Assembly: GCA_025506515.1 (NCBI GenBank)
Contig: CM046444.1
Coordinates: 70,848,192-70,912,191, forward strand
DNA: 64,000 nucleotides
Direction of reading: 5' to 3'
Source of the DNA: Flaveria trinervia
Taxonomy: Eukaryota > Streptophyta > Magnoliopsida > Asterales > Asteraceae
Shown: positions 32,945-44,010 of the stretch, piece by piece
How positions within the stretch are numbered: position 1 is the first letter of the stretch
Layout: every line of letters begins with the position of its first letter
Position numbers and translations under genes: made by a program
The notes under the pieces: model-generated
Database searches by the model: none
Told to the model about the DNA's origin: nothing
The model's input: the letters and a program-made list of their open reading frames with translations, nothing else

Positions 32945-33079
32945 CGAGAGCAACAACAAAAGAGAGACAGTATTGCTTGGAGAAAAGTACGAGAGCAATA
33001 GCAAAAGAGAGACAAAAGAAGTTGGAGAAAAGCACAAGAGCAACAGCAAAAGAGAGACAGAATAACTTGGAGAAAAGCA
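32945..33079 (+). repeat. 45-bp tandem repeat, three copies
   Basis: Units start at 32945, 32990 and 33035. In the coding frame each reads like REQQQKRD...WRK, a charged, coiled-coil-like repeat. Confidence 0.9.
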
Positions 33080-33106
33080 TGTCAGATAATAGGATAAACT
33101 AGGTCC

Positions 33107-33117
33107 AAGGGGGAGTT
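33107..33117 (+). promoter_or_regulatory. Polypurine tract of element B
   Basis: AAGGGGGAGTT directly precedes the LTR start TGTTGATACATC. Confidence 0.88.
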
Positions 33118-33861
33118 TGTTGATACATCATGTTCCTAGTTTATGTTCTTAATGTAAAAGTCTTTCATTTCTTACACATGTGTAATGTAATTATTCAATG
33201 AAATATGATATGCGTTTGATCTTTATTTATCTTTGATTATTTCATATTATTATTTTGTTAAGTATAAGTCATATGTATGAACTTCATATATAGGTTTGAG
33301 ATTGATGTACATAATTCCAAGTCAATAATGATTGGGAAATGTGTTCAACCTAGTCGGGTGACTATTCATGCTAATGGACCATACTTATAAACCATACGCA
33401 TGAATGGATCATACTAATGAACCAGTTGCACGACTGAACTAGGAGACTGTATTAGTCGTATGATTGAGGCGTATGATTGACTCAGTCGCACGACTAAACC
33501 TTCAGTCGTGCGTATGACTCAATCACATGATTCAATCACATGACTAAACCATGCTAATGGTTCAATTGTACAAATGGCAGCTGCAAACCTTTAAATACCA
33601 CTTAATTTGTGAATAAACATAACACTTTGAGAGATACTTTGAATATACACAAACCCTAGCCATCCAGAGCATCCAAAATACCAATCCAACATCATAGTTT
33701 GTTCTTGATCGATTTCTACTCATTCTTAACATTTGTTTCATAGTTATATCGATGGGGTTATTGTTCTCACTGATTGGATTGCCAATCAAATAGGATTCCG
33801 CACTATTTGAGCTGGTCTCATGCAAAATCTGTTAGTACTCCGTACATACACGGTCCTAACA
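33118..33861 (+). repeat. 3' LTR of element B
   Basis: This 744-bp LTR matches 12624-13359, starting TGTTGATACATC and ending CGGTCCTAACA. The palindromic-word array at about 33350-33580 is followed by TTTAAATA at 33590-33597, the likely LTR TATA box. Confidence 0.88.
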
Positions 33862-33899
33862 AGTTTATAAGAAAGTATGGACATTGAGGACTCACCATC

Positions 33900-35085
33900 C
33901 TCACTTGCGATTATTCATTCTCCATAACTTCCTCAAGTTCACTTTAATGTGGACTCACTAGACTATTTTATTTAGAGTTTTTAGGAAGGTATTCATAGGC
34001 CTATGTCATTCCATCCCAAGGACTTAAAACTACATAATTGGGTGGAGGTATGATACTGATAGAAGAGCCCGCATACTTCAAAGAGTTCAAGGGCATCAAG
34101 AAGTATTAAACTTTTAGACCTTGAGCTATTATGAAGGTCTTGACCTAAGCAACATACCACTTGTCAATCCAAGGTAATCTAGGCAAGCTAACAGGCTTAT
34201 TCAAAGGATTCAAGACATGATTACTGAAGTATTCAGCTAAAGAAGAAGACAAAGGCAATCAGGTAATATCATTGGTCAACTAGATGTTAAGGCAGACCCT
34301 AAGATTAGCTTCAAAAGGAAAAACTTGACTGAAGGCCCAATGATAGAGCCTGAGAGCCCTGCCACACCTACAAGTACTTCAACAATTCATTCCCTCAGTG
34401 AAACACCTGCTGGTAAAGGTGTATCATAGCCTCTCTCTGGCCAGAGCATGGATGCTACTCCAAGCAATAAAGGCCAAAGCTCTCTCCATCTTGAGCCAGA
34501 AAGGTTAGTGGGTGACAAAAGAAAAGAAAAATGACTCTTGAGGAGATTGAGGAGAGAGAGAGAGAAAGATAAAGCTAAAGGGAGATAGTTCCGCTAGGTA
34601 TTCAGGCTTCATGCAAGCTGCATTCAGGGTTGCCCCATACCTAATACTCAAAATGATGAGGTAAGGGTAGTCAGTATTACTTACTTACAAACAAGGAACT
34701 ATGATCTAGATCAAATCATCTCTCTCCCCTTAGATGCATTAAATGAACCGGCAGACATGGAAATATCAAGAGAGAGAAAGGAAGCAATGGATGCAAGGTT
34801 GTTCCTTCAAATCAAAGAAGAAAAGAGACTGAAAAGACTCTGCAAAAGACATGTTCCTACTCTCTCACCAGTTTAAGAAAGCCCCGTGCAAGATAATATG
34901 GCTGCACAAGAACCTTAGGTAGATAAAGAAACTGACAGGCAAAACATGATCAACTACCTGAGTGCCATAGGTCTCTACCAGGCAAATGCACTTTTTTCTT
35001 GCCCTTTGAGTATTTGAGTTTGAGTACCTCAAGAACTTGAACTTCAAGTACTCAGAGCAAAAAGGCTAAAAAGAGGAAAATGAGG
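33900..35085 (+). pseudogene. Env-like third ORF of element D, left part
   Basis: Broken frames match E: LNF*TLSYYEGLDLSNIPLVNP, then DPKISFKRKNLTEGPMIEPE and YLQTRNYDLDQIISLPLDAL, followed by a charged, coiled-coil-like part (EISRERKEAMDARLFLQIKE) and INYLSAIGLYQANALF. At least eight stops are visible. The frame is cut by the LTR of C at 35086. Confidence 0.7.
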
Positions 35086-35944
35086 TGCAGGATCGGGTTT
35101 GTCATTTAAACACTTGGATTTCTCTTAAACTCACTTATAGAAACACTCAATTCAGATGAAGTAAAGTCTTTTACAAGAGTTGATAATAATATAATAAGTA
35201 GTAAAGGAACACACAAAAATAAATTTTCAAGGCACTTGTATATATTACTTCTCAACTCAAGATATTACAAGACTCTTACAAGCATGATACATGAGTTACA
35301 ATAAGAGACTATATATACTAGATCCTATAGCCGGATATACTTTGATACCAGCTGGAAACCTAGACTAAAGCATATACTACAATGCTAAAGTTGTGGTATC
35401 TTAGATAAAGTATTATCTAAGATATGGTAGTCATGACATGTCCATGACTTACCTTTTGTCACCAACTAAAGATGGCAATTGTACTAACAAAAAAGGTAAA
35501 CAGTGGATTAAAGTATGGTCAACTGTATGGATTTTGAGAAAACGCCATGCAGTATCTCAGAGATTTGCAACGGAGTGTCAGGAAGGCCATACTTATGTCC
35601 ACTAGATAATAGCAGTGTTTTCCGAAGGTAAGTTGGCTTCGGAAGAACAAGTTCTTTCGAACCCACTTATACTTCGGAAGAGGCTTCTATAATTCCGAGG
35701 CTTGAGGACTTATGTACTTCGAAGTTGACTTCAGATCTTTCTTTCTAAGTCGTGAACTTCAGAAGTTGGTTCTTTATCTTCGAAGTTGGAACTTTTCCTT
35801 CGGAAGTAAGCTTTACACTGTGTCTTCGGAAGATCTCCTTTTTCCTTCGGAAGTTCCACACTTGGCTTCGGAAGTCCTTTATTTGTTGTACCAAAATCTT
35901 CAAGTGACTTGGTTTTGGTTGTGTCAGCCTTTCTAGATCCAACA
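35086..35944 (-). repeat. 3' LTR of element C
   Basis: On the plus strand it starts TGCAGGATCGGG and ends CTAGATCCAACA. CTTCGGAAG-type words fill 35620-35880, and a TATATATA box sits at 35310-35317 (downstream on the minus strand). Confidence 0.92.
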
Positions 35945-35957
35945 AACTCTCCCTAGG
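35945..35957 (-). promoter_or_regulatory. Polypurine tract of element C
   Basis: The minus strand reads CCTAGGGAGAGTT directly before the LTR start TGTTGGATC. Confidence 0.82.
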
Positions 35958-35959
35958 CT

Positions 35960-38900
35960 GATGCTACCAAAACCTCAATTATTCCTGCTTCTCAAAGCTT
36001 TCAACACTAGGGACAAAAGATATTTGTCAGTCTCTTTGTTCTTCTTGGAAATGGTGCTGAGAAGCTTGTACAAGTCATTGGTGGATAGGAGATCCAGTCT
36101 ATCACTCTGAATGACATGTACCCTTTGTTATGCCCCCGAAAAGAGTTAGTTGATGGGAGTTATAGTTATATTCCCATCTAAGTATGGATTCTAGTTCAGG
36201 GCCTTCACCCATTTTTAAAAAGGCTTTGCCTTGGGTTGCTGATCCCTTCCTTTCCTCCTCCTCTCTCAGTTTCAACTCTGCTTCACCTTGCTTCTAGCAG
36301 TTAGCTCGGCCATATGAAGGCTGCCTAGATGATTTTTGATATCCAGTAGAGTCACCAGCCTTCTCCTTAACTTCTTTTCTTCCTTATTCAAAGTGTTTGA
36401 ATTAAGGCCAAGGAGATTTGTAGCTTGGTCCAATGTTCCTCTGGGCAGATCAAGAAATTGATCTCTAGTAAGGAGCTTGAAGATCCGTCAACATAGGTCA
36501 ATTTGACAAAATCCCCCACACAGGAGATATCACTCAGAGTTGTGCATTTTATGAGCTTTGTCTTGACTGCTTTGAATTCTTCTAAGGAGAGATGATTAGA
36601 AGGCTGAGGGGATGGTTTAATGGGTTTAGGGTAGGTTCAGGTGTTTGGGTTCTGGCTAGAGTATTGGGTTGGAGGATGGGAAGTTTAGGTGGTTGAGGTG
36701 AAGGAGTTGGTAGGAGTGATGGTGTAGGTTCAGGGGTGTATGGTTCAATGGTTGGTTCGGTTTTGATGGGGTGAGAAGGGTATGGTTTCAGGTTGTGGTT
36801 GGGTTTGGAGTTTGGGTTGAGTGGTTGCTTTGAAGGTTATGCCCTGTCCCCTTCTGTACTTCTCCTTCCTCTTCCCCGCGTGAATGTCAGCCTTAATGTC
36901 ACTGACATGTCACTGACATGTCACTGACATGTCACTGACATGTCACTGACATGTCACTGGAGAGTCTTTTCTGACATAGGACCCACCTGCCCGCCAGAAA
37001 AGCCATGAGCTCTGAGATAGCTTTTCATCCACGCTTTCTCACCTATTTTCTTGGCAGCGGTCAGTCCTGCTTCCTCTTCCTTCTTCTTCTTCTTCAAAAG
37101 CTTTTCCCTTTCAGCTCTCTTTCTCTCTTTCTCCATTTGATCTTGCTCTTTGTTGAAGAGCCATAAGATCATATCATTGTTATGTGGAGATAATTCTTCT
37201 TGAGAGAAACCTCTGGAGGTTAGGAAAGTTATCCTGTCCCTCCTGAGCTGTAGATCAACTTTGTTTTCTTTTCTCTCCCTTTCTTCTTCCAAGGCCAACC
37301 TTGCAGCTTCTTCTTTTTGTTGTTTTAGGAGCAAGGTTTCCTTTTCCAACTCTATTAACTCCTCTAATGGTAGCAGGAGTGCATCCTCAGTTGCAGTTTC
37401 TAGACTAACAAGTCTATCGATAATCTCTACCCTTTTTTGGTTGTTGACTGCCTCTTGGTTGGCTGCAACTGCTTTGGTACTTGCAGCTAACAGTTTTCCA
37501 GTTGTCAGCCCACCTTTTCTTTTGAGTTTCTTCAACCTTTCTTCTTCCTGAAGCTCTTACGAAGTCATCTTCCTTTTTCCTTTGATGTCTTCAGAAGTAC
37601 TAGACTTTGGGGGTTCTTGGATAGAAGATTCAGGTTGAGTAGTAGAGATGGGAGCTGGAGTTAACGCAGATGTTGGAGTTAAAGGTTGAGTGAGAAAATC
37701 CTCTCTATTAACCTCAGATGCGAGTTCTAGGATTGCATCTATGACTATTAGATTATCGGATAATGAGAATAGTCCTTCCGCAACAGCAATCTCAGCTTCG
37801 GAAGTTTGAACTTGTTCTTCCGAGGCTTTGAATTGTGCTTTGGAAGTCTGTGAAAATGCACTATCTATCCCAACAGTTTCAGTTGCTGGGCCATCAATCC
37901 TTATTTCCCCTTCGAAGTTAATCTTAGGTTCCACTTGGACCTTAGGTTGACCAACTTCCTTATTAGTAGTAGAAAGTGCATTTAACCTCCGAAGCTCTTG
38001 AGCTCTGAAGTAGATCATAGACATATCAGGGCTTGGCTGTTCTATAAGAGATTCCATTAGGAACTTGTTAAAGAACCTATTGAGATCTTGGAGCATCCTT
38101 TGATCCATTTGAATAACGACTGGAGGAGGCTCAAGGAAGATTGAAGCTTGTTGCACAGGATATTTTGATCTCAAGGAAGTGAGAGCTTGACTTTGGGTTT
38201 CCTCTTGTGTTTGACTTTGTATCTGAACACTCTCCCCCTTTTTGGTGGCATCATCCTGAGAGCTTGATGAGCTAGAGGAAGAGGTCAAGGATACCTGAAT
38301 TGGTACATGCCTAATAGACCTCTCAATCTGTTTCTCAACTAGTTTAGCCTTGAGAGTTTCAATCTCAAGTTGCTGAGTGGCAGACCTATCCTCTAAAGTC
38401 TAACCTTGGATTCAAGATTTGATACTTTAGAAAGTAGGTCTTGAATGGTAAGTTGATTCTTCCCTCATCTTCTTTTGAAGAATCACGGGGAGATGAGGTA
38501 ACATACCTTGTATGTTCATCCTCACCACCAGCTATGGTTTCTGGGCACCCTGGTTTCCCTTGCTCAAAGATGTCTCTTTCAGAGTCATCTAAGGGCATGG
38601 TTGTCGTAGATTCAGTCTCAGTGATGTTACCACTGTCCCGAGAACCCTCTACTAGTGGCAGCTGAATCTACATGAGTCTCCTCCACATCAGTGGGACTCA
38701 CCTCAGTATAGCTTTGCTGATGGGGGCTAGAGACAAGATCTCTCTGGGCTCAGTTGATCCTTGAGAGGATGTTGTGGATCAGCTTCATTGCCCTTAAGAG
38801 ACATAATCTCTTCATCAGTTCCAATTAAAAGGTCACTAAAGGATATGGAAGTGAAACCTAATGACCCGGGACTTTGATCAATATCTAAAGGTATTGAGCC

Positions 38901-39983
38901 TGTGATGGGGTTGTCCCTTTTTGGCTGCTCAGGGGAGTATAGAGACTCACCCTGAGGGCTTTCAGCTTGGGTTGTGGGCTCGTGGGTCTAAGACTGAAGA
39001 GAATCAAGACCCATATTGAGGTCAATTGTGAAAGATGGTTGGACCTCAGGTTGAGTGGGAGCCCTTTGTTCCACTCTAGCCTTTTTGGGTAGAACATGAG
39101 GAGCTTGTTCAATCAGAGAAGATTGAACAATGGTTCGTTTGGGACATCTCTGATAAGTGATGGTGATGGGTGGAGAAGGTATGTTGGCATTGTGGGGTAG
39201 TTGCTGGTGTGGGTTCATCACCAGTGGGGTTAACAGGGATGTCACTAGGAGTCGTTGGCTCAGTCATACCTGGAAGAAGTGCAGTATCTCTTCCTGTGAA
39301 GTTGGTGGACACTCTCTTCAAAGTCTTGAAGATGGTCGGCCTCAATTGAGGAGCAATAGAGCAGCTGCACAGACAAGCTTGCTTTAGTCTAGCTCGTAGT
39401 TGATTATGTGCCGGAGAAACCAGGATACATGAAGAATGTGTCCTTCTAAAGATTTCCCATGAGGTTAGTCAGCACAAATCTTGAATAGTTGAAGCGGAGG
39501 CGTTTTACCAACCCATGAACAAGGCACCCAAGTTCATATGGGATTTGATCCCATCCCCCAGTTTATTCGACAAGCAGTGACGGACTACATGTAGCAGAAC
39601 TTCCATTTGTAGAGAAGTTAAATTTGTAGACAGTTGACCTGCTAACGTCTCCACCTATCCCATTTGTAGATAAGAATTGTCAAATTCTGCTTTGGGCAAT
39701 TCTATTGGAGTGCCCTCATCATGAAGCTCTAACTGCTCCCTGATGATCTGTTACAAATGACCAACTCTGGCCACAGATGCTCGATCGAATGACACGAACC
39801 CCTTTAGGGTTTCAATCTGAGCATTTGCCCAGAATTCAGAAAAATGGTTTGAGTAAATTGTGGGGTTTAGAGTCAGAGCGGGTAATAAGAAGATTGGGTT
39901 AGAGAGGAGATGATATTTGAGAAGTCAACATCTCTTGATGAATCAAGAAGTGCGACTTGGTTGTGCTGAGGGTTGAAGGCCAT
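35960..39983 (-). pseudogene. Env-like third ORF of element C
   Basis: The ATG at 39983 gives MAFNPQHNQVALL, matching the MA...HN...VALL start of E. Stops interrupt the N-terminal part. From 39345 a Pro/Thr-rich region (PTTPSDIPVNPTGDEPTPA) follows, then a serine-rich segment (38288-37557) and, from 37535, a long charged coiled coil (LEELIELEKETLLLKQQKEE ... KERKRAEREKLLKKKKKEEE) ending in LRAHGFSGGQVGPMSEKTL, which matches D and E. An 11-bp minisatellite at 36896-36960 shifts the frame. The final kilobase is degraded. No signal peptide is seen; the function is unknown. Confidence 0.75.
36896..36960 (-). repeat. 11-bp minisatellite inside the third ORF of C
   Basis: ATGTCACTGAC is repeated five times plus a partial copy. 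Eleven is not a multiple of three, so each unit shifts the frame. Confidence 0.95.
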
Positions 39984-40085
39984 TTGGAAATTGAATGGGG
40001 ATGATTTGAGCTAGTAAAGTTGAGTAGGAGAAATTTCTAGGGCTGTAAAATTTGCAAGTAAGAGAGTGAAAGTGAACAGTCAAGA

Positions 40086-40095
40086 TTATTTAAAA
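40086..40095 (-). promoter_or_regulatory. TATA-like box upstream of the third ORF, element C
   Basis: The minus strand reads TTTTAAATAA about 105 bp before the ATG at 39983, just downstream of the CTTCNGAAG array. Confidence 0.5.
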
Positions 40096-40249
40096 GATTG
40101 TGGAATGGCGGTAATGGGGGTATGGATAAGGTGATGTGATAGTTTAGTGGATGAAATGACAGTGGCGGTAAGGTTAAAATCAGTCAAATAATCCAACATC
40201 ATTAAAAAATCTTTGCTTTTTACAGTGTAGGGCCTAAGAAATTTACGTT

Positions 40250-40530
40250 ACACAGTGAAATCTCTCTTCCGAGTGTAAAACATTTCTGAAGGTAACTCGT
40301 CTTCCGAAGGCAATTCTTACTTTCGAAGCCAAATCTTTGCTTCCGAAGGTTAGAGTTGCTTTCGAATAGAGAATTTGTAAGTTTCGGACTAGATCTGATA
40401 TACAATCAATCGCTTCTTCCGATGCCAAAAATTCTTCAGAGAAGAAAGTTATGCTTTGAGAAATTATTGCTTCGGAAGATATGAGAATGTCTTCCGAAGG
40501 TTAATTTCTCTTCGAAGGAATTTACACTTG
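40250..40530 (-). repeat. CTTCNGAAG palindromic-word array, element C internal promoter region
   Basis: About ten forms of CTTCCGAAG, CTTCGGAAG or near variants (TTTCGAAG, CTTCGAAGG) occur within 280 bp. The same words occur in the element's LTRs. Confidence 0.8.
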
Positions 40531-40618
40531 GAAAATTTCAGAGAGAATTTCTTGCAACAGGGCTTAAATTGTATTGACACAAGACTACATAATAAAAAGG
40601 TTTTCAAAAGAGATCATA

Positions 40619-41090
40619 TTAATCAATGTTTATCATCCTAATAGCTGTTATGAGATACTTAAACCTTTGTTCATCAAAAGCTTTGGTAAACAGATCAGCA
40701 TATTGTTCATTTGAATCAACTTTGATTAACTTGATTAGATTTTTCTCATGAATGTCTCTAGTGAAATGATACCTGATGTCAATGTGCTTAGTCTTAGAGT
40801 GCTTCACTGGATTTTTAGTAATGGAGATAGCACTGTTGTTGTCAATATGGATAGGAGTACTCATAAAGTTAAATCCATAGTCTAACATCTGATTTTGAAT
40901 CCATAGCAGTTGAGCACAAGCTAGCAGCAGCAATGTATTCAGCTTCAGCAGGTGATGTAGAGACACAGGATTATTTCTTGCATTGCCATGAGATGATCCT
41001 TCCACCATGAAATTGACATCCTCCTGATGTTGATTTCTTGTCAATATTGCAGCCTCCATAGTCACTGTCAGAGTATCCATAAAGATTGAA
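40619..41090 (-). pseudogene. pol: Element C RNase H
   Basis: GYSDSDYGGCNIDKKSTSGGCQFHGGRIISWQ carries the first acidic site. The AEAEYIAAA equivalent follows across a frameshift, then HIDNNSAISITKNPVKHSKTKHIDIRYHF and the end QRFKYLITAIRMINID at 40619. The enzyme is nearly complete apart from the break near 40970. Confidence 0.9.
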
Positions 41091-42440
41091 ATCCTTGTTT
41101 CTGGGATACCAGAGACCTAGTTTAGGTGCTCCTTTGAGGTATCTGAGGATTCTCTTAACAGCAGCTAGGTGTGACACCTTAGGAGCAGCCTGATATCTTG
41201 CACAAATGGAAGTAGCAAACATGATATCAAGTCTACTTGCTGTTAGATACATCAGAGAACCAATAATTTCCCTATACTGATGTTGATCAGTATCCTCCCC
41301 CTCAGATCAAGACATAGATTATGGTTTCTGGGTATGGGTGTCTTGGTAGGCTTGCAATCCTTCATTTCAAATCTTTCTAAGATGTCAGAGACATATTTAG
41401 ATTGATTAATGAAGAACCCTTCCTTTAGTTGCTTCACCTGAATTCCAAGGAAGAAGTCCATTTTTCCCATGGAGCTCATCTCAAACTTCTTATTCATAAT
41501 GCTCTCAAAGTCCTTGCACATTTGGTCATTTGAGGAACCAAATATAATGTCATCAACATACACTTGTACGAGCAAAATGTCATTTCCATACTTTCTGATG
41601 AAGAGAGTCTTGTCAATGGTACCTCTCTATAGCCATTTTTCAGAAGAAATAGAGACATAGTCTCATACCATAGCCTAGGTGCTTGGTGCAGCCAATATAG
41701 AGCTTTATCCAATTTGCACACATAGTTAGGGTGCTGTGGATCTTCAAATCCGGGAGGTTAGCATACATAGACTTCCCTGTCTATATCCCCATATAGAAAT
41801 GCACACTTGACATCAAGTTGGTATACTGTGAAGTCCTTGGATGCAGCATATGCAGGAAGATCCTAACTGCCTCAAGTCTTGCAACTGGTGCAAAGACATC
41901 AGTATAATCGATTCCTTCCTCTTGAGTGTATCCTTGAACCCAAGTCTTACCTTATTTTTGATGATCAAGCCTCTATCATCTCTCTTGTTTTTGAAAACCC
42001 ATTTGGTACCTATAGGTACTTGACCAGATGGTAGTGGACATAGGTTCCATACCTTCTGTCCCTTGAATTGAAGCAGCTCCTCTTGCATCGATTCAATCCA
42101 GCTACTATCTTTCAAGGCATCTTCTACCTTCTTGGGTTCCATCTGAGATAGAAAGCATGAGTACAAACAGACATTCCCTTGATGAGTCTGTCCTCTTGTT
42201 CTCACACCCTCAGAGATATTCCCTATGATGTTCTTAGTTGGATGAGTGTTGTGAATTATAAGATGACGAATCACTTCTAGTTGCAGAGATAGATCGAGGT
42301 TAGACATATTCTGCTCAGGAACTAGAACACTCTGTCCAGCTGCTGTTTCAAAGTCATTCAATGAGGACTGATTGAATGAATGAGAAACATCATCAATAGT
42401 TGGCTGTGAAGTAGTTTTAACAGTTGCCTGTTTCTTCAAA
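41090..42440 (-). pseudogene. pol: Element C reverse transcriptase
   Basis: WIESMQEELLQFKGQKVWNL and PIGTKWVFKNKRDDRGLI start the domain. A frameshift near 41960 and others near 41830 and 41590 follow. LDKALYWLHQAPRLWYE, YVDDIIFGSSNDQMCKDF (catalytic YVDD at about 41550-41562) and FFLGIQVKQLKEGFFINQSK are clear. A break near 41270 precedes MYLTASRLDIMFATS. Confidence 0.92.
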
Positions 42441-43440
42441 ATACTACCTCCTTCTGCCTGGTGTTGTGGTTGATCACCTGATGAGTTTTGAGGCTCAGTA
42501 GCTCACTCACTTGTTGAAGCTTCACTATTCCTTGATATAGTTAAACTATCAGATCTGTGAATAGTGGAAGTTTGATGTATTGCATCACTTGGAGAATTTG
42601 GTCTAGGCCTGGGAAGCTCAAACAGTTGATCATTAGCAGTAACATCAGCATCATTTTGGGCACCTATTCCAACTGAAACATTCTCACAAGAGGGTTTAGA
42701 ATAGTTTGAAAACAATTCTAAATCAAAGATGTGATCAGGTCTATTCCCCCTAACACAAGGAGTATGCTCATTAACAACTATATTAGATGACTCCTCAAAC
42801 TGTTGATTCTTAATGTTGTATACTCTGTAAGCTTTGGAGCTAGAAGAGTATCCAACAAAGATAGCATCATCCGACTTTTCAGCAAATTTTGCTAAATTGT
42901 CCTTTGTGTTAAGTATGGTACACCTACTGCCGAAGGACCTTAGAAAGCGAATGAACGGTGGCCTCTTGTTCCATAGCTCATAAGGGGTTTTTCCATGGGG
43001 CTTAACTACAAGAACTCTGTTCTGCCTCTGCCCAGAATGTTAAAGGTAGCTTTGAATCAACTAACATAGTTCGAGCAGCCTCAATAAGTGTCCTATTCCT
43101 CCTCTCAGCAACACCATTTTGGTGAGGAGTTCTGGGAGCACTATATTGTCGGCAATCCCTTTTGAGTTACAGAATGAGTCAACAATGAAGTTCTTAAACT
43201 CAGTCCCTTGATCACTTCTAATAATTTTAACCTTGTGATGAATTTGATTTTCTATTTTAAGAATAAAAGATTTTAATGTTTCAGCAGTTTTATCTTTAGT
43301 TTTTAAAAAGAATACCCATGTGAATCTTGTAAAATCATCAACTATCACAAGGCAATATGATTTCCTTCCAATGCTCATTATATTGTCGGACCAAAAAGAT
43401 CTATGTGCAATAAGTGCAATGGAGTAGTGATGGAGTTAAC
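42441..43440 (-). pseudogene. pol: Element C integrase and linker
   Basis: The core starts MSIGRKSYCLVIVDDFTRFTWVFF (first aspartate in VDDF) and IIRSDQGTEFKNF (second aspartate). The frame then shifts near 43150; in the next frame QNGVAERRNRTLIEAARTM with the glutamate is readable. C-terminal pieces and a serine/asparagine-rich linker (42503-42715) follow to RT, with several stops. Confidence 0.88.
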
Positions 43441-43450
43441 ACATTTGGAT

Positions 43451-44010
43451 TTATGAGACGTCCTGTGTTGTTTCCCTTTCAAGCATGCAACACAGTTGTC
43501 TTTGCAGAAAAAACTCCTTTTTAGGCAAACCATGTACGAAGTTGTTTTTAGCCAATTTATTCATTGTCTTAAAATTTACATGACACATACGTTTATGCCA
43601 CAGTGTTGACTCATCACTATCAGCTTTGGAGAGAAAGAATGATACTTCACCCATTGAGGGAGCATTGTTCATATCAAGCTTGTACATATCCCCTTTCCTG
43701 GGAGATCTAAGAAGCAACAATTCTGGAGGAATTGTCAACCTGGTTTGAGGATAATGCACTCATGTCTGTGAAAAGCATTTGGTGTTTTTGATTACAGAAT
43801 TGAGAAACACTTAACAGATTGTGTTCAAGCTGTTGACAAAGTTAACTTTGTCAACTATTAACATACCATTAGATATACTCCCTCTACCAGAAATATATTC
43901 TCCGGCCTCACCTCCAAACTGGACAGGACCTCTATCATAATGTTGAAATTGTTGAAGGAGATATGTGTTCCCTGTCATGTGCCTGGAGCATCCACTATCT
44001 ACAATTCAAA
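43451..44010 (-). pseudogene. pol: Element C protease and GAG-pre-integrase region
   Basis: The protease active site IVDSGCSRHMTGNTYLL is at about 43965-44003 with an intact DSG. Stops follow near 43815 and 43770. GAG-pre-integrase shows STLWHKRMCHVNFKTMNKL with histidine and cysteine ligands, near 43560-43610. Confidence 0.88.

Larger units (their letters stand above)
29269..33103 (+). pseudogene. Env-like third ORF of element B
   Basis: This is the sister of the third ORF of A; its function is unknown. It begins MANRWTISN and shifts frame early. LNHPFSFSRMIFSYLIKNI lies at 29772-29828, followed by an acidic stretch and RKKRMA with a stop at 30479-30481. A threonine/proline-rich stretch then contains a 162-bp duplication. 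After a D/E-rich region comes VSYTPEEGDMIHYLIDEQL, and later HYPEYTDLEGNVIPNLGEPF and KWSPPHIMSKIPLREMP. B has about 400 bp more than A at the 3' end, made largely of 21-bp and 45-bp tandem repeats. No intron-like insertion is present near 31475. Confidence 0.72.
16681..33861 (+). mobile_element. Copia LTR retrotransposon B, sister of A, split by a gypsy element
   Basis: Element B has the same plan as A from mid-RT onward: RT and RNase H (16681-17026 and 25850-26766), spacer, hairpin array, palindromic array, TATA box, third ORF, polypurine tract and LTR. Everything upstream of RT is missing, replaced by the LTR-like piece ending at 16680. The gypsy insertion at 17027-25849 is flanked by AAGGA and AGGGA. 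All coding parts are broken. Confidence 0.88.
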
